Source: VGSG01 sp040756375 (lineage in GTDB: Bacteria > Desulfobacterota > Desulfomonilia > Desulfomonilales > Desulfomonilaceae). From it: a DNA stretch of 64,000 bases. The stretch is taken from NCBI GenBank assembly GCA_040756375.1, contig JBFLZC010000011.1:62001-126000 (forward strand). The letters run 5' to 3'. Below are positions 8,998 to 17,661 of this stretch, in pieces. The notes beneath the pieces are model-generated. The model had not been told where the DNA came from, made no database searches, and saw only the letters and a program-made list of their open reading frames with translations. How positions within the stretch are numbered: the stretch's first letter is position 1; every line of letters starts with the position of its first letter. Position numbers and translations under genes: made by a program.

Positions 8998-10170
8998 ATG
9001 AGTGACGAGTACGACGTGGAACTCACCGAAGAGCACAAGATGCTTCGGGACATGGTTCGCAAGTTCGCGGAAAAAGAAATTGCTCCCGTGGCGGAGAAGG
9101 ACGAGAAGGAGCATCGTTTTCAGCGTGAGTTGGTCAATAAGATGGCGGAACTTGGCCTCTTCGGCTGCCCCATACCTGAGGAATACGGCGGCAACGGCAT
9201 GGGATATCTGGCTCATGCGTTGGTGACCGAAGAGATCGGTCGGGCATCGGGGTCTCTGCGTGTGGCATTCAACATGCAAACCATGGGCACGGCTCTTTCC
9301 ATATCCAAATGGGGCCGCGAAGAGATCAAGAAAAAGTACATTCCCGCGCTCATGTCCGCTGAAATGATTGGTTGCTTCGGCATTACCGAACCCGATGCCG
9401 CGTCCGATACCGCGGCCATGACCACAACGGCAATCAAAGACGGCAACGAGTACGTCGTTAACGGCAGAAAGATGTGGATTACCTGGTCGCCGGTAGCCGA
9501 CATGTGCGTGCTGTTCGCCATGACCGACAAGAAATCGAAACACAAAGGAATGAGCGCCTTTGTCATGGACATGCATTCCCCTGGGGTGACCGCAGTCGAG
9601 ATCAAAGAGAAGCTCGGTTTGTGGGCCTGTCCCACAGGCGAAATCATCATGGAAGACGTCCGGATTCCCGCGGGGAATCTGCTCGGAGAGGAAGGCAAAG
9701 GATTCAGCTACTTGATGCAGGAACTCATCAGCACGCGGCTTACCGCAGCCGCGGGCGCTGTCGGAACCTGCCAAGCCGCTGTAGATGAATCCATCAAGTA
9801 CGCGAACGAACGCAACCAGTTCGGCCAGCCTATTGCTCAGTATCAGATGGTTCAGGAGGTCATCGCTCGCATGGTGGCCGAAACCGAAGCCGCCCGAGCG
9901 CTGGTTTGGAGATGTGCCATTCAGAAAGACCGCGGGCTCGTCAACAATATGCGGGAAACGGTCATCGCCAAGTACTATGCGTGCAAGGCCGCGGACGAAG
10001 TCCCCAATCTAGGGCTGGAAGTGCTCAGTGCTTACGGGTATTCCAACGAATATCCCATTGCCAGGATATTGCGAGACGGCAAGGTGTACAAGATCCTGGA
10101 AGGCGCCACCAATATCATGAAGATGATCATCGCCACGGACGCACTGGGCATCAAGAAGGCGAACAGATAA
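8998..10170 (+). CDS. acyl-CoA dehydrogenase, glutaryl-CoA dehydrogenase-like
   Basis: 390 residues; start at 8998 has AAGGAG eight bases upstream. Standard FAD acyl-CoA dehydrogenase with CFGITEPDAASD, MWITWSPVADM and the catalytic Glu in ILEGATNIMK. The Arg in SLRVAFN lines up with Arg94 that binds the distal carboxylate in glutaryl-CoA dehydrogenases, supporting a dicarboxylyl-CoA substrate. The residues aligned by eye to human Glu87 and Tyr369, linked to decarboxylation, are Gly and Leu here, as expected for a non-decarboxylating enzyme making glutaconyl-CoA. Isolated gene without an Etf pair nearby; related acyl-CoA substrates remain possible. Confidence 0.75.
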   Translation: MSDEYDVELTEEHKMLRDMVRKFAEKEIAPVAEKDEKEHRFQRELVNKMAELGLFGCPIPEEYGGNGMGYLAHALVTEEIGRASGSLRVAFNMQTMGTALSISKWGREEIKKKYIPALMSAEMIGCFGITEPDAASDTAAMTTTAIKDGNEYVVNGRKMWITWSPVADMCVLFAMTDKKSKHKGMSAFVMDMHSPGVTAVEIKEKLGLWACPTGEIIMEDVRIPAGNLLGEEGKGFSYLMQELISTRLTAAAGAVGTCQAAVDESIKYANERNQFGQPIAQYQMVQEVIARMVAETEAARALVWRCAIQKDRGLVNNMRETVIAKYYACKAADEVPNLGLEVLSAYGYSNEYPIARILRDGKVYKILEGATNIMKMIIATDALGIKKANR

Positions 10171-10235
10171 CAGGCGAAGTTGGCGGCAAACGGAGAAGCG
10201 GCTTACAGTGGACGGCATTGAAAGCCGCGTCAAAG

Positions 10236-10368
10236 ATCACCCTCCCCTTCCCCCTCCCATCAAGGGAGGGGATTGTAAAACCCTCTCCCCTGTGGGGCAG
10301 TCCCGCGACCTCGCGGGATTCCAGCCTGCCGGCGGCCTGGAAAGGCCGCCCCACAAAGAGAGGAGTGA
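10236..10368. repeat. composite CT/GA-rich palindromic repeat
   Basis: Contains CCCTCCCATCAAGGGAGGGG and then a nested inverted pair, TGTGGGGC...GCCCCACA, enclosing TCCCGCGACCTCGCGGGA. Similar CT-rich palindromes flank the DUF559 gene near 46.2-46.8 kb. Intergenic element of a dispersed family; the rest of the interval to 10437 holds no gene. Confidence 0.7.
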
Positions 10369-10437
10369 GGGGCGTAGAGGAGAAACAAAGGGCTCCGGAT
10401 CAACGCGCAGCAATATTAATGCAGTGTCCCCCAATTC

Positions 10438-10746
10438 CTATGCCGGTCCTCGAACATCCCAATGGATCTTGACCCAGTCCCCCCATTCGTGTGACTTGGC
10501 CGTTTCCATGATCTCTCGATCTATTTCTTTTCGGAGCGTGTTGACCACGTCGTCGGGCACGCCTTTGAGGTGGCGGAGCACCCCGACGATGGTGTCGGGT
10601 TCCCTGGCAGTGAAGAACACACGGATATCGTCAACATCCTTCAGGTCCAACAGCATTCGCACTTGGGACAGCAGCATCGGAAGCGCAGCCTGCATCTGCA
10701 GCACGAGCCATTCCAGGCACGTCGGTGAATATCGCTGAGCAATCAT
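10438..10746 (-). CDS. hypothetical protein
   Basis: 102 residues from ATG 10746, chosen because GGGAGG lies seven bases upstream; the long open frame beyond it (to 11079) runs into repeat DNA. Not recognised. It is helical, with a Leu/Met-rich first half (MQAALPMLLSQVRMLLDL) and an acidic C-terminal half (VDDIRVFFTAREPDTI). No signal peptide. Function unknown; it lies alone between two repeat-rich gaps. Confidence 0.6.
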   Translation of the reverse strand: MIAQRYSPTCLEWLVLQMQAALPMLLSQVRMLLDLKDVDDIRVFFTAREPDTIVGVLRHLKGVPDDVVNTLRKEIDREIMETAKSHEWGDWVKIHWDVRGPA

Positions 10747-11430
10747 TGCACGTCCTCCCATACGCATGACTTCTGGCCTAAACCTAATCACCCAGGCGGA
10801 CGAGTCAATGCAACCACGTTGGGATCGTGGTCTAGAGATAGCCTCTCCACGCCGCCCCCCCCTTGAAATCACAGTTTGTGATTTCAAGGAGGCGAATTCG
10901 TCGTTTCTCGCTTGAGGCGCGGGCAACGTAGGGGCGCACGGCCGAGGCTGTCTCGAAACCACGATCCCACTCAAGATCCTTTCACGACCGGTGAGGAAGG
11001 CCCCACGTGGGTGGCCCCGACGTTCCCGCGGGACGCGGGATCGGGGTCGCGAAGCGACAGGAGGTCTATTCGGGCGCACACATTAATTTTGGCTCCTTTT
11101 CTCGACAAGCGAACAAGAGAATAAGCCTCCTGTGCCTTCGACACCGGGACGTATAACGTCCCGGCCACCCGCGCGTCGTAGCACGATGTAGCGAGTCCCA
11201 AGAATCTTGACACGACCTTGACCGTGCGCCCCTACGGCAAGGGCTTTCAGAGAGCGTAGGATGTGGTGAGCGAAGCGAACCGCATCTGTCGCGAAAAACC
11301 CTGAATTCCGTGAATCGGTGGACAGTTCCTTGCGACCCACGGGGCAGGCATATCGTACAAGGGATTTGTAGGGGCGCACGGCCGTGCGCCCCTACGGGGA
11401 TGGCTTCTAGCGCCGTCTCTGTTGAGCAGA
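10747..11430. other. repeat-rich intergenic region
   Basis: No convincing gene. It contains several fragments of GGGGCGCACGGCC and TGCGCCCCTAC type, a TAGGATGTGGTGAGCGAAGC segment near 11256 that recurs near 55795, and a 28-bp perfect palindrome at 11368-11395. Open frames here have the Arg/Gly/Pro-rich composition of repeat DNA. Confidence 0.6.
11368..11395. repeat. 28-bp perfect palindrome
   Basis: Each strand reads GTAGGGGCGCACGG and then its exact complement. The central 16 bp GCGCACGGCCGTGCGC is shared with the 32-bp palindrome at 57131-57162. Confidence 0.9.
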
Positions 11431-13170
11431 TCATGGTTTGAACACGGGTTCTATCCGACCGCGTTCGAGGCGGTAAACCAATTCCGCGGCTTCAACAAGC
11501 GCGGGTTGGTGGGATATGGCCAAGATGGTGACTGTTCGGCTGATGTCTTTGAGGGTCGCGCAAATTGCGGCTTCAGTTACGGGGTCCAATCCCGTGGTCA
11601 CTTCGTCAAGGATGAGGAGCCTCGGTTTCCGCACCAGGGCTCTTGCCAACGCGATGCGTTGTCTCTGACCGCCGGACAGCTTTCCGCCCAGTTCGCCAAC
11701 CACGGTTTCCACACCGTGTTCCAACTCACCGACGAATTCCCACGCGCCGGCAAGCTTGAGCGCGGCTTCCGCGTCCTTATGGTCCATTGCGGCATCACCG
11801 AGAGTCACGTTTGCCAGGACTGTGTCGTGAAACAAGGTCACTTCCTGGCCTACATACCCGATCATGCGGCGCCATGCTTTCAGATCGATGTGCTGGAGCG
11901 GCGCTTCGTCCACCAGAACGCGGCCGGACTGGGGCTCGAAGAATCCGACGATCAAGTCGGCTATGGTGGTCTTGCCCGATCCCGATGCGCCGACAATTGC
12001 GGTAAAACGGCCCGCGGGGATCGTGAGCGACACATCCGCCAGCACCGGAGCCGATCCCTCGTACGCGAACGTCACCCGTTCCAGTGAAATGCCCTGTTTC
12101 AGCGATGGAGTTTCACCAGCGGACGAGCGTTCCTCAGCGGCTTCTGCCGCGTCCATTGTGGATTTGAGCGACCGGAACCCACTCTCCTGAGCCCCTACTT
12201 GCTGGTAGTTCCGCTGCAAGATGTTGACTCGCATCGCGGTCCGCCAGAACAGCAGTCCGAGCACCATGACGTTGTCAAAAGGAACATGCCAAACCGTGAC
12301 TGTGAAATAGATGCCTACAGCGAGAAAGACCACGGTCACGGGTTCCTGAAGCCCGATAAGCGCATAGGTGCTGATGGCGTAGTCTCGTTGCGCTCGTCTG
12401 AGCTCTTCGATGGTGTTATTCAGGAACGGCTCAAGGAGCCTTTCGCACCCCATGGCTTTTAGGGCCTGGATACCTTGCACGCCATCCACCAATCCTGCCG
12501 CGATGGTCCGTTGGGATTCGGTAAGCCTGACACCGGCTCGGCGTGCCCATCGCACCAGCCCAGAGAGCAGCAGGACGATCAGCGTCCCACACGCGGCCGC
12601 GGCCACCGTCACCTGCCAGGAAATCATGAGCGCAAGCACGCCATACACCGCAACTTGGATCGCATCGGCCATCAAAGTACAGATCAGCGCATAGGCGCTC
12701 TCCGACCGACCCACCTCCGCGGTGACCGCAGTCGCAAGGCATCCTGGCGGCAGATGGATAAAATGCTCCCACCGTGCGCGAAGGAGGGACTTGGTCAGCG
12801 AAGTCCGCAAATCATTTCCCACATGAGCCGCGGAAAAACCGATGGTTGTAGAGGCCAGAAGATAGAGACCCGATTTGAGCAGCATCACAAGAACAATGAA
12901 TGTAAGGAGCGAACCGATTGTCGGTTTCACGCCGATCACAGCCAGCGCTGTCAGCAAGCTTTGGGTCAAACCGCCTGCGGAAGCCGCGCCCGGGTCCAAT
13001 ATGACTCCCAGCAGGGGCAACAGCGTGGCAATACCGAGCCCTTCAGCCAGGCCCGACAAGGTCGAAAGGACAAGCCCGAGGGCCGTGCGTCCTGGATAAG
13101 CCAAGGCCAGCTCACGAAAGAGCGCTACCAGCCCCGCGTTATGTATGGTGTTCGTCTGCGAGCCGTTCAT
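11431..13170 (-). CDS. ABC exporter, fused permease and ATPase
   Basis: 579 residues from ATG 13170 (a GTG at 13176 is an equal alternative). N-terminal type-IV exporter membrane domain with six helices (about 20-320), then a nucleotide-binding domain (about 345-575) with Walker A GASGSGKTT, Q-loop YVGQE, signature LSGGQRQRIALARAL, Walker B LLILDEVT and switch His in AISHQ. All ATPase residues are present. It would work as a homodimer exporting a lipid, peptide or drug-like substrate; the substrate cannot be told. It stands alone between two repeat-rich gaps. Confidence 0.85.
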   Translation of the reverse strand: MNGSQTNTIHNAGLVALFRELALAYPGRTALGLVLSTLSGLAEGLGIATLLPLLGVILDPGAASAGGLTQSLLTALAVIGVKPTIGSLLTFIVLVMLLKSGLYLLASTTIGFSAAHVGNDLRTSLTKSLLRARWEHFIHLPPGCLATAVTAEVGRSESAYALICTLMADAIQVAVYGVLALMISWQVTVAAAACGTLIVLLLSGLVRWARRAGVRLTESQRTIAAGLVDGVQGIQALKAMGCERLLEPFLNNTIEELRRAQRDYAISTYALIGLQEPVTVVFLAVGIYFTVTVWHVPFDNVMVLGLLFWRTAMRVNILQRNYQQVGAQESGFRSLKSTMDAAEAAEERSSAGETPSLKQGISLERVTFAYEGSAPVLADVSLTIPAGRFTAIVGASGSGKTTIADLIVGFFEPQSGRVLVDEAPLQHIDLKAWRRMIGYVGQEVTLFHDTVLANVTLGDAAMDHKDAEAALKLAGAWEFVGELEHGVETVVGELGGKLSGGQRQRIALARALVRKPRLLILDEVTTGLDPVTEAAICATLKDISRTVTILAISHQPALVEAAELVYRLERGRIEPVFKP

Positions 13171-13580
13171 GTGCACCGTGCAATCCGGGATTGCTCAGGT
13201 ATCCACCTGTAGCATCATCAGGAGGTTTTCTCAATTGCAGGGCTCGATCGAGCGCACGATGCGAGGGAGTTTGACGCTATATGTCATTGCGAGGACCCCG
13301 GACGTGATCCGGGGGACGAAGCAATCTCCATCGTGGGACAGGCGTCCCGCCTGTCAGTCCGGACGACGGGCAAGATGCCCGTCCCACCGAAGATTGCATT
13401 GCTTCGCTGCACTCGCAATGACAACCGTCCCCCCATGACTGAATAGTCACAACGATTCTGCGGTTCCTCTTTCCCGGTCCGGCATTTTGTGTATACTCTC
13501 GATGGCTTGACCGTTTCATGGATTCAAAATCCTCGCAGAAAAGGGTCTCCCCTGCGAAGGGCAATGGATTTGGTGGTTGT
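13171..13580. other. intergenic region upstream of tgt with composite repeat
   Basis: Holds the composite repeat at 13282-13423. A plus-strand TATACT at 13492-13497 could be the -10 box for the tgt operon, but no good -35 box is visible. Confidence 0.4.
13282..13423. repeat. TGTCATTGCGAG composite inverted repeat, copy 1
   Basis: Outer arms TGTCATTGCGAG and CTCGCAATGACA, with GAAGCAATCT and AGATTGCATTGCTTCG inside. A second palindrome (GTGGGACAGGCGTCCCGCCTG ... GACGGGCAAGATGCCCGTCCCA) is inserted between the inner arms. A simpler copy without the insert is at 42650-42736, and the inserted unit recurs alone near 57261. Confidence 0.85.
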
Positions 13581-14699
13581 ATGGCCTTTTCTTTTGAAGT
13601 GACATCCCGGGATTCAAGCAACCAGGCTCGCGTTGGGCGACTGGTCACGTCTCGGGGCGAAGTGGCAACCCCCGCGTTCATGCCTGTGGGCACGAGAGGT
13701 GTGGTCAAGGCCGTGTCTCCGGACGAGCTCTGGAACCTGGGTTATCGCCTTGTGCTCGCGAATGCTTACCACCTTTATTTGCGCCCGGGGCACCAGCTGG
13801 TGGAGCAGATGGGTGGTTTGCACCGTTTCATGGATTGGCCGGGCGCGTTGCTGACAGATAGCGGCGGATTTCAGGTCTTCAGCCTGGGACGGCTAAGGAA
13901 GGTAAGCGAGGAAGGCGTCCTATTTCAGTCCCATGTGGACGGAAGTATGCACATGTTCACGCCGGAATTGAGTGTTGAGGTCCAAGAGGCCCTGGGAGCG
14001 GACATCATCATGTGTTTGGATGACGTGAAAGAGTACCCGGTGGAATGGGAAGAAGCCCATGAGGCAGTTCTCAGAACCACGCGGTGGGCTGCTAGGTGCC
14101 TGGATTCCAAAAAAAAAGTTGACCCTGCCTTGTTCGGCATAGTACAAGGTTCGACGTTTTCGGATCTGAGGCGGCTGAGCGCTGAAGGCCTCACTTCCCT
14201 GGATCTGGACGGATATGCCATTGGCGGCCTGAGTGTGGGTGAACCCCGGGAGCTCATGATCGAGATGATCGAGGTAACCGTGCCTCATCTTCCCGCGAGA
14301 TCGCCCCGGTACCTCATGGGAGTCGGTAAGCCGCAAGACATAGTGGATGGAGTGCTCCGAGGGGTTGATCTGTTCGACTGCGTGCTTCCCACTCGTAACG
14401 CTCGCAACGGGATGCTCTTCACCTCGCGAGGTCCGCTGAACATCAGAAACGCCCGTCACCGTGACGACCCGGCCCCTGTGGATCCCCAGTGCACATGCTC
14501 CCTCTGCAGTCGTTATTCCAGGGCATATCTCCGTCACCTTTTCCTGGAAAAGGAGATCTACGGGCACAGGCTGGCCACCTTGCATAACCTGTCCTTTTAC
14601 GGCAAATTGATGCGCGAGATGCAAGAGGCGATCCGAGACAACAGGCTTGATACATTCGCCCGTGAGTGTAAATCACGGATGGAGGAGATAGATGATTGA
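13581..14699 (+). CDS. tgt: queuine tRNA-ribosyltransferase
   Basis: 372 residues from ATG 13581; the frame extends to 13518, but the family N-terminus (MAFSFEV) fits the later start. It exchanges guanine 34 of tRNAs with GUN anticodons for preQ1. Signatures: DSGGFQVFSL with the catalytic Asp, GIVQGS, GGLSVGEP, and DCVLPTRNARNG with the nucleophilic Asp; zinc site CTCSLC followed by the distal His (LHNL). First gene of the widely conserved tgt-yajC-secD-secF run; it overlaps yajC by 8 bp. queH at 23.7 kb belongs to the same queuosine pathway. Confidence 0.95.
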   Translation: MAFSFEVTSRDSSNQARVGRLVTSRGEVATPAFMPVGTRGVVKAVSPDELWNLGYRLVLANAYHLYLRPGHQLVEQMGGLHRFMDWPGALLTDSGGFQVFSLGRLRKVSEEGVLFQSHVDGSMHMFTPELSVEVQEALGADIIMCLDDVKEYPVEWEEAHEAVLRTTRWAARCLDSKKKVDPALFGIVQGSTFSDLRRLSAEGLTSLDLDGYAIGGLSVGEPRELMIEMIEVTVPHLPARSPRYLMGVGKPQDIVDGVLRGVDLFDCVLPTRNARNGMLFTSRGPLNIRNARHRDDPAPVDPQCTCSLCSRYSRAYLRHLFLEKEIYGHRLATLHNLSFYGKLMREMQEAIRDNRLDTFARECKSRMEEIDD

Positions 14700-15018
14700 C
14701 ATCGCGTACGCCATGGCGCCCCCTGCGGAAGGCGGCGATAGCAGCTTCCTGGTGGGCTTTTTGCCCATGATCCTGATTTTTGCCGTTTTCTACCTGCTGC
14801 TGATACGTCCACAGCAGAAGAAAGCCCAGGAGCACAAGAAGTTGCTGGAGAATCTCAAGAAGGGGGACGCGGTCATTACCCAGGGCGGGCTGTACGGCAA
14901 GATCTACAGTATTACCGACCAGATCGTCACCCTGGAAATTGCCGACAAGGTGCGAGTCCGTGTATCGCGGGCGCACATATCCGGAATCGCCGCGGCCCCT
15001 CCGGACGACCAAAGTTGA
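14692..15018 (+). CDS. yajC: preprotein translocase accessory subunit YajC
   Basis: 108 residues with one membrane helix (about 20-40) followed by LLIRPQQKKAQEHKK, the YajC signature, and a small cytoplasmic domain (GDAVITQGGLYGKI). It associates with SecDF at the inner membrane. The ATG lies inside the last codons of tgt, indicating coupled translation. Confidence 0.95.
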   Translation: MIDIAYAMAPPAEGGDSSFLVGFLPMILIFAVFYLLLIRPQQKKAQEHKKLLENLKKGDAVITQGGLYGKIYSITDQIVTLEIADKVRVRVSRAHISGIAAAPPDDQS

Positions 15019-15034
15019 TGAGGAGTTTCGCTCG

Positions 15035-16645
15035 ATGATGCAGAATCTTCAGTGGCGTGGCGCGGTAATACTGGTGGTGCTGATTGCCAGTGTGTTCTTG
15101 ATCTACCCATCGCTCGGCCCTGTGCCGGAAGCGTGGTCCAAGTACTTTCCCGCAAGTCCCATTCGGCTCGGGCTTGATTTGCAGGGCGGCCTGCATATGG
15201 TCCTGGAGGTCCAGACGGAAAAAGCCGTGGAAACAGTTGTGGACCAAACCATGGCCGAAGTCTCTGCCCTGATGAAGGAACCCGAGATCAACGTACGGTA
15301 TAGGGATGTGGAACGGGTATCTCCTTCCAGCTTCAAGGTGGTGCTGAGGGATGCCGATCAAGAGATCCTGTTTGACAGCCGGGTCCTGGACAAGATCCCG
15401 AACTTCAGGAAGCTGTCGGGGGAGCCGGTATCACAAGGCTTCGCGATTACCCTGGGAATGGACCAAAAGGCTATTGACGACATCAAGCGTCAGTCAGTCC
15501 GACAGGCTGTGGACACCATACGGAATAGAGTTGACGATTTGGGCGTTGCCGAGCCGGACGTGGTCCTTCATGGTGAAGACCGGATAATCGTCCAGCTCCC
15601 AGGACTCAGGGAAGACACCAACAGGGCAATTGATATCATCAAGAGGACCGCTCGGCTGGAGTTCAAACTGGTCGACGAAAAGGGCGATGTCAACGCGGCC
15701 CTCAAGGGACCAATGCCTCCCGGTGATGAGGTGCTGTACCAGATCGACCGAAATCCGCGGACCGGAGCGGTTACCCGTACCCCATATCTGCTGAAAAAGC
15801 AGGTACTTATGACCGGCGACGTTCTTACCGACGCTCGGCCAAGAACGGGTCAGGACGGGCGGTGGGTGGTAGCTATCGAGTTCAACCGCCGCGGAGCGGA
15901 CCTCTTTTATCGGATCACCAAAGAGCACGTGCGCGAAAGACTCGCAATCATCTTGGATAACCGGGTCTATTCAGCGCCGGTAATCAACGAGCCAATCGCA
16001 GGAGGCCGAGCTGAAATCTCAGGACGCTTCACTCCGGAGGAAGCCAGCGATCTTGCTCTGATCCTCAGGCATGGGTCTTTGCCCGCGCCGGTGCAGATTC
16101 TGGAAACCCGCGCGGTAGGCCCTTCTCTTGGGGCTGATTCCATCAGACTGGGCCGGAATGCGGTCCTTCTGGGACTTGCCCTGGTAATGATCTTCATGGC
16201 CATCTACTATAAGTGGTCCGGCGTTGTTGCTGACATAGCCCTTTTCTTGAACCTGCTTCTCATATTTGCAGTGATGGTGGCGCCGGGCCTCCGTGCCACC
16301 CTGACGCTGCCGGGCCTCGCGGGGGTGGCCCTCACGATGGGCATGGCGGTTGACGCGAACGTACTGATATTTGAACGCATACGAGAGGAGCTGCGCGCGG
16401 GCAAATCTCCTCGCGCAGCGTTGGAACTTGGTTACACCAGGGCATTTTCGGTCATATTCGATTCCAATTTGACCACCCTTCTCGCGGCCCTGCCGTTGAT
16501 TCAGTTCGGCACAGGGCCGATAAAGGGCTTTGCCGTGACACTGTGTATCGGGCTGCTCGTATCGCTGTTCACGGCCCTCTTCGTTACCCGGTTCATATTC
16601 GACTATGTCTTCGAGAACATGCGCGTTAAGCACATGAGCGTTTGA
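15035..16645 (+). CDS. secD: protein-export membrane protein SecD
   Basis: 536 residues from ATG 15035 with AGGAG nine bases upstream; an apparent longer frame from 14939 lies inside yajC. One N-terminal helix, then the periplasmic P1 domain with GLDLQGGLHMVLEV, then five helices with the SecD/RND features (MGMAVDANVLIFERIREE). Uses the proton gradient to help pull secreted proteins across the membrane together with SecF. Stop overlaps the secF start by one base. Confidence 0.95.
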   Translation: MMQNLQWRGAVILVVLIASVFLIYPSLGPVPEAWSKYFPASPIRLGLDLQGGLHMVLEVQTEKAVETVVDQTMAEVSALMKEPEINVRYRDVERVSPSSFKVVLRDADQEILFDSRVLDKIPNFRKLSGEPVSQGFAITLGMDQKAIDDIKRQSVRQAVDTIRNRVDDLGVAEPDVVLHGEDRIIVQLPGLREDTNRAIDIIKRTARLEFKLVDEKGDVNAALKGPMPPGDEVLYQIDRNPRTGAVTRTPYLLKKQVLMTGDVLTDARPRTGQDGRWVVAIEFNRRGADLFYRITKEHVRERLAIILDNRVYSAPVINEPIAGGRAEISGRFTPEEASDLALILRHGSLPAPVQILETRAVGPSLGADSIRLGRNAVLLGLALVMIFMAIYYKWSGVVADIALFLNLLLIFAVMVAPGLRATLTLPGLAGVALTMGMAVDANVLIFERIREELRAGKSPRAALELGYTRAFSVIFDSNLTTLLAALPLIQFGTGPIKGFAVTLCIGLLVSLFTALFVTRFIFDYVFENMRVKHMSV

Positions 16646-17640
16646 TGAAGGCCCGTTGGCCAAGCATGAGCGACCTGAAATCGAACCCCGTGCTCCTGCT
16701 TGGCAGGGGCGACTCTTCCGGAAGGATACGCACCGTGGAACTCATTAGACCCAACACCAGTTTCGATTTTATGCGAATAAGAAAATACGCTTACCTACTT
16801 TCGACCATTGCCATGCTGTTGGCCTTACTCTCCGTTCCCATCAAGGGCACCATTAAGCTCGGGATCGATTTCACCGGCGGGGTAATGATTCAGGTCAAGT
16901 TTCCGAAACCCGTACCCACCGAAGAGGTACGAAAAGCGCTGGATCCCATCGGAGAAAATCTCGTGGTTCAGGGATTTACCGGGGGCGATGAATTCGTTAT
17001 ACGAACCGAGGCCACTGAGGAAGGAACACAGAAGCTGTCAAACCAAGTAAAAGAGCTTCTGGAGAACAAAGTAGGCAAGGGCAATGTCGACATTCGCAAC
17101 GTAGAGATGGTAGGGCCCAAGGTCGGCAAAGACTTACGAGAAGCGGCCGTGTGGGCTACCGTCCTGGCTCTGGGAATGCTCTTGATTTACGTGGGGTTCA
17201 TGCGCTTCGGCGTAAGCATGGCGTTGGGAGCAATTCTCTGCCTGATCCACGACATCGTCATAATCTATGGGCTCTTTGTCTGGACCGACAAGGAATTCAA
17301 CCTCACTATACTCGCAGCCATATTGACAGTGATCGGTTACGACGTGAACGACACAGTCGTTGTTTGCGACCGGATTCGCGAGAATCTCGGGCTGATGCGC
17401 AAGACATCTCTCGGTGAAATCCTCAACACCTCTATCAACCAAACGCTATCCAGGACCATTCTTACCGGCTTGGCTACTCTTTTGGTGGTTGTTGCGCTTT
17501 ACTTCCTGGGCACAAATGTTCTGGCCGACTTCGCGCTGGCGCTCTTTGTGGGAATCCTGCTCGGCACGTTTTCGTCGATCTTCGTGGCCACGCCTCTGAT
17601 ATTAGCTTGGGACAGGTTGGTCCCGGTGAAACGGCTGTGA
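16645..17640 (+). CDS. secF: protein-export membrane protein SecF
   Basis: 331 residues. The ATG at 16645 overlaps the secD stop (TGATG); a TTG at 16642 and ATG 16666 are alternatives. GIDFTGGVMIQVKF marks the SecF periplasmic domain, and TVIGYDVNDTVVVCDRIREN the conserved helix 4 region. The first about 35 residues are longer than in many SecF proteins. Ends 21 bp before holB, so transcription probably continues. Confidence 0.95.
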   Translation: MKARWPSMSDLKSNPVLLLGRGDSSGRIRTVELIRPNTSFDFMRIRKYAYLLSTIAMLLALLSVPIKGTIKLGIDFTGGVMIQVKFPKPVPTEEVRKALDPIGENLVVQGFTGGDEFVIRTEATEEGTQKLSNQVKELLENKVGKGNVDIRNVEMVGPKVGKDLREAAVWATVLALGMLLIYVGFMRFGVSMALGAILCLIHDIVIIYGLFVWTDKEFNLTILAAILTVIGYDVNDTVVVCDRIRENLGLMRKTSLGEILNTSINQTLSRTILTGLATLLVVVALYFLGTNVLADFALALFVGILLGTFSSIFVATPLILAWDRLVPVKRL

Positions 17641-17661
17641 TCCGCGTATCTTTCTTCACTG

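Noticed and set aside
11066..11434. Minus-strand frame of 122 codons in the repeat-rich gap
   Set aside because: It is made of Arg/Gly/Pro-rich translation of palindromic repeats and has no ribosome site.
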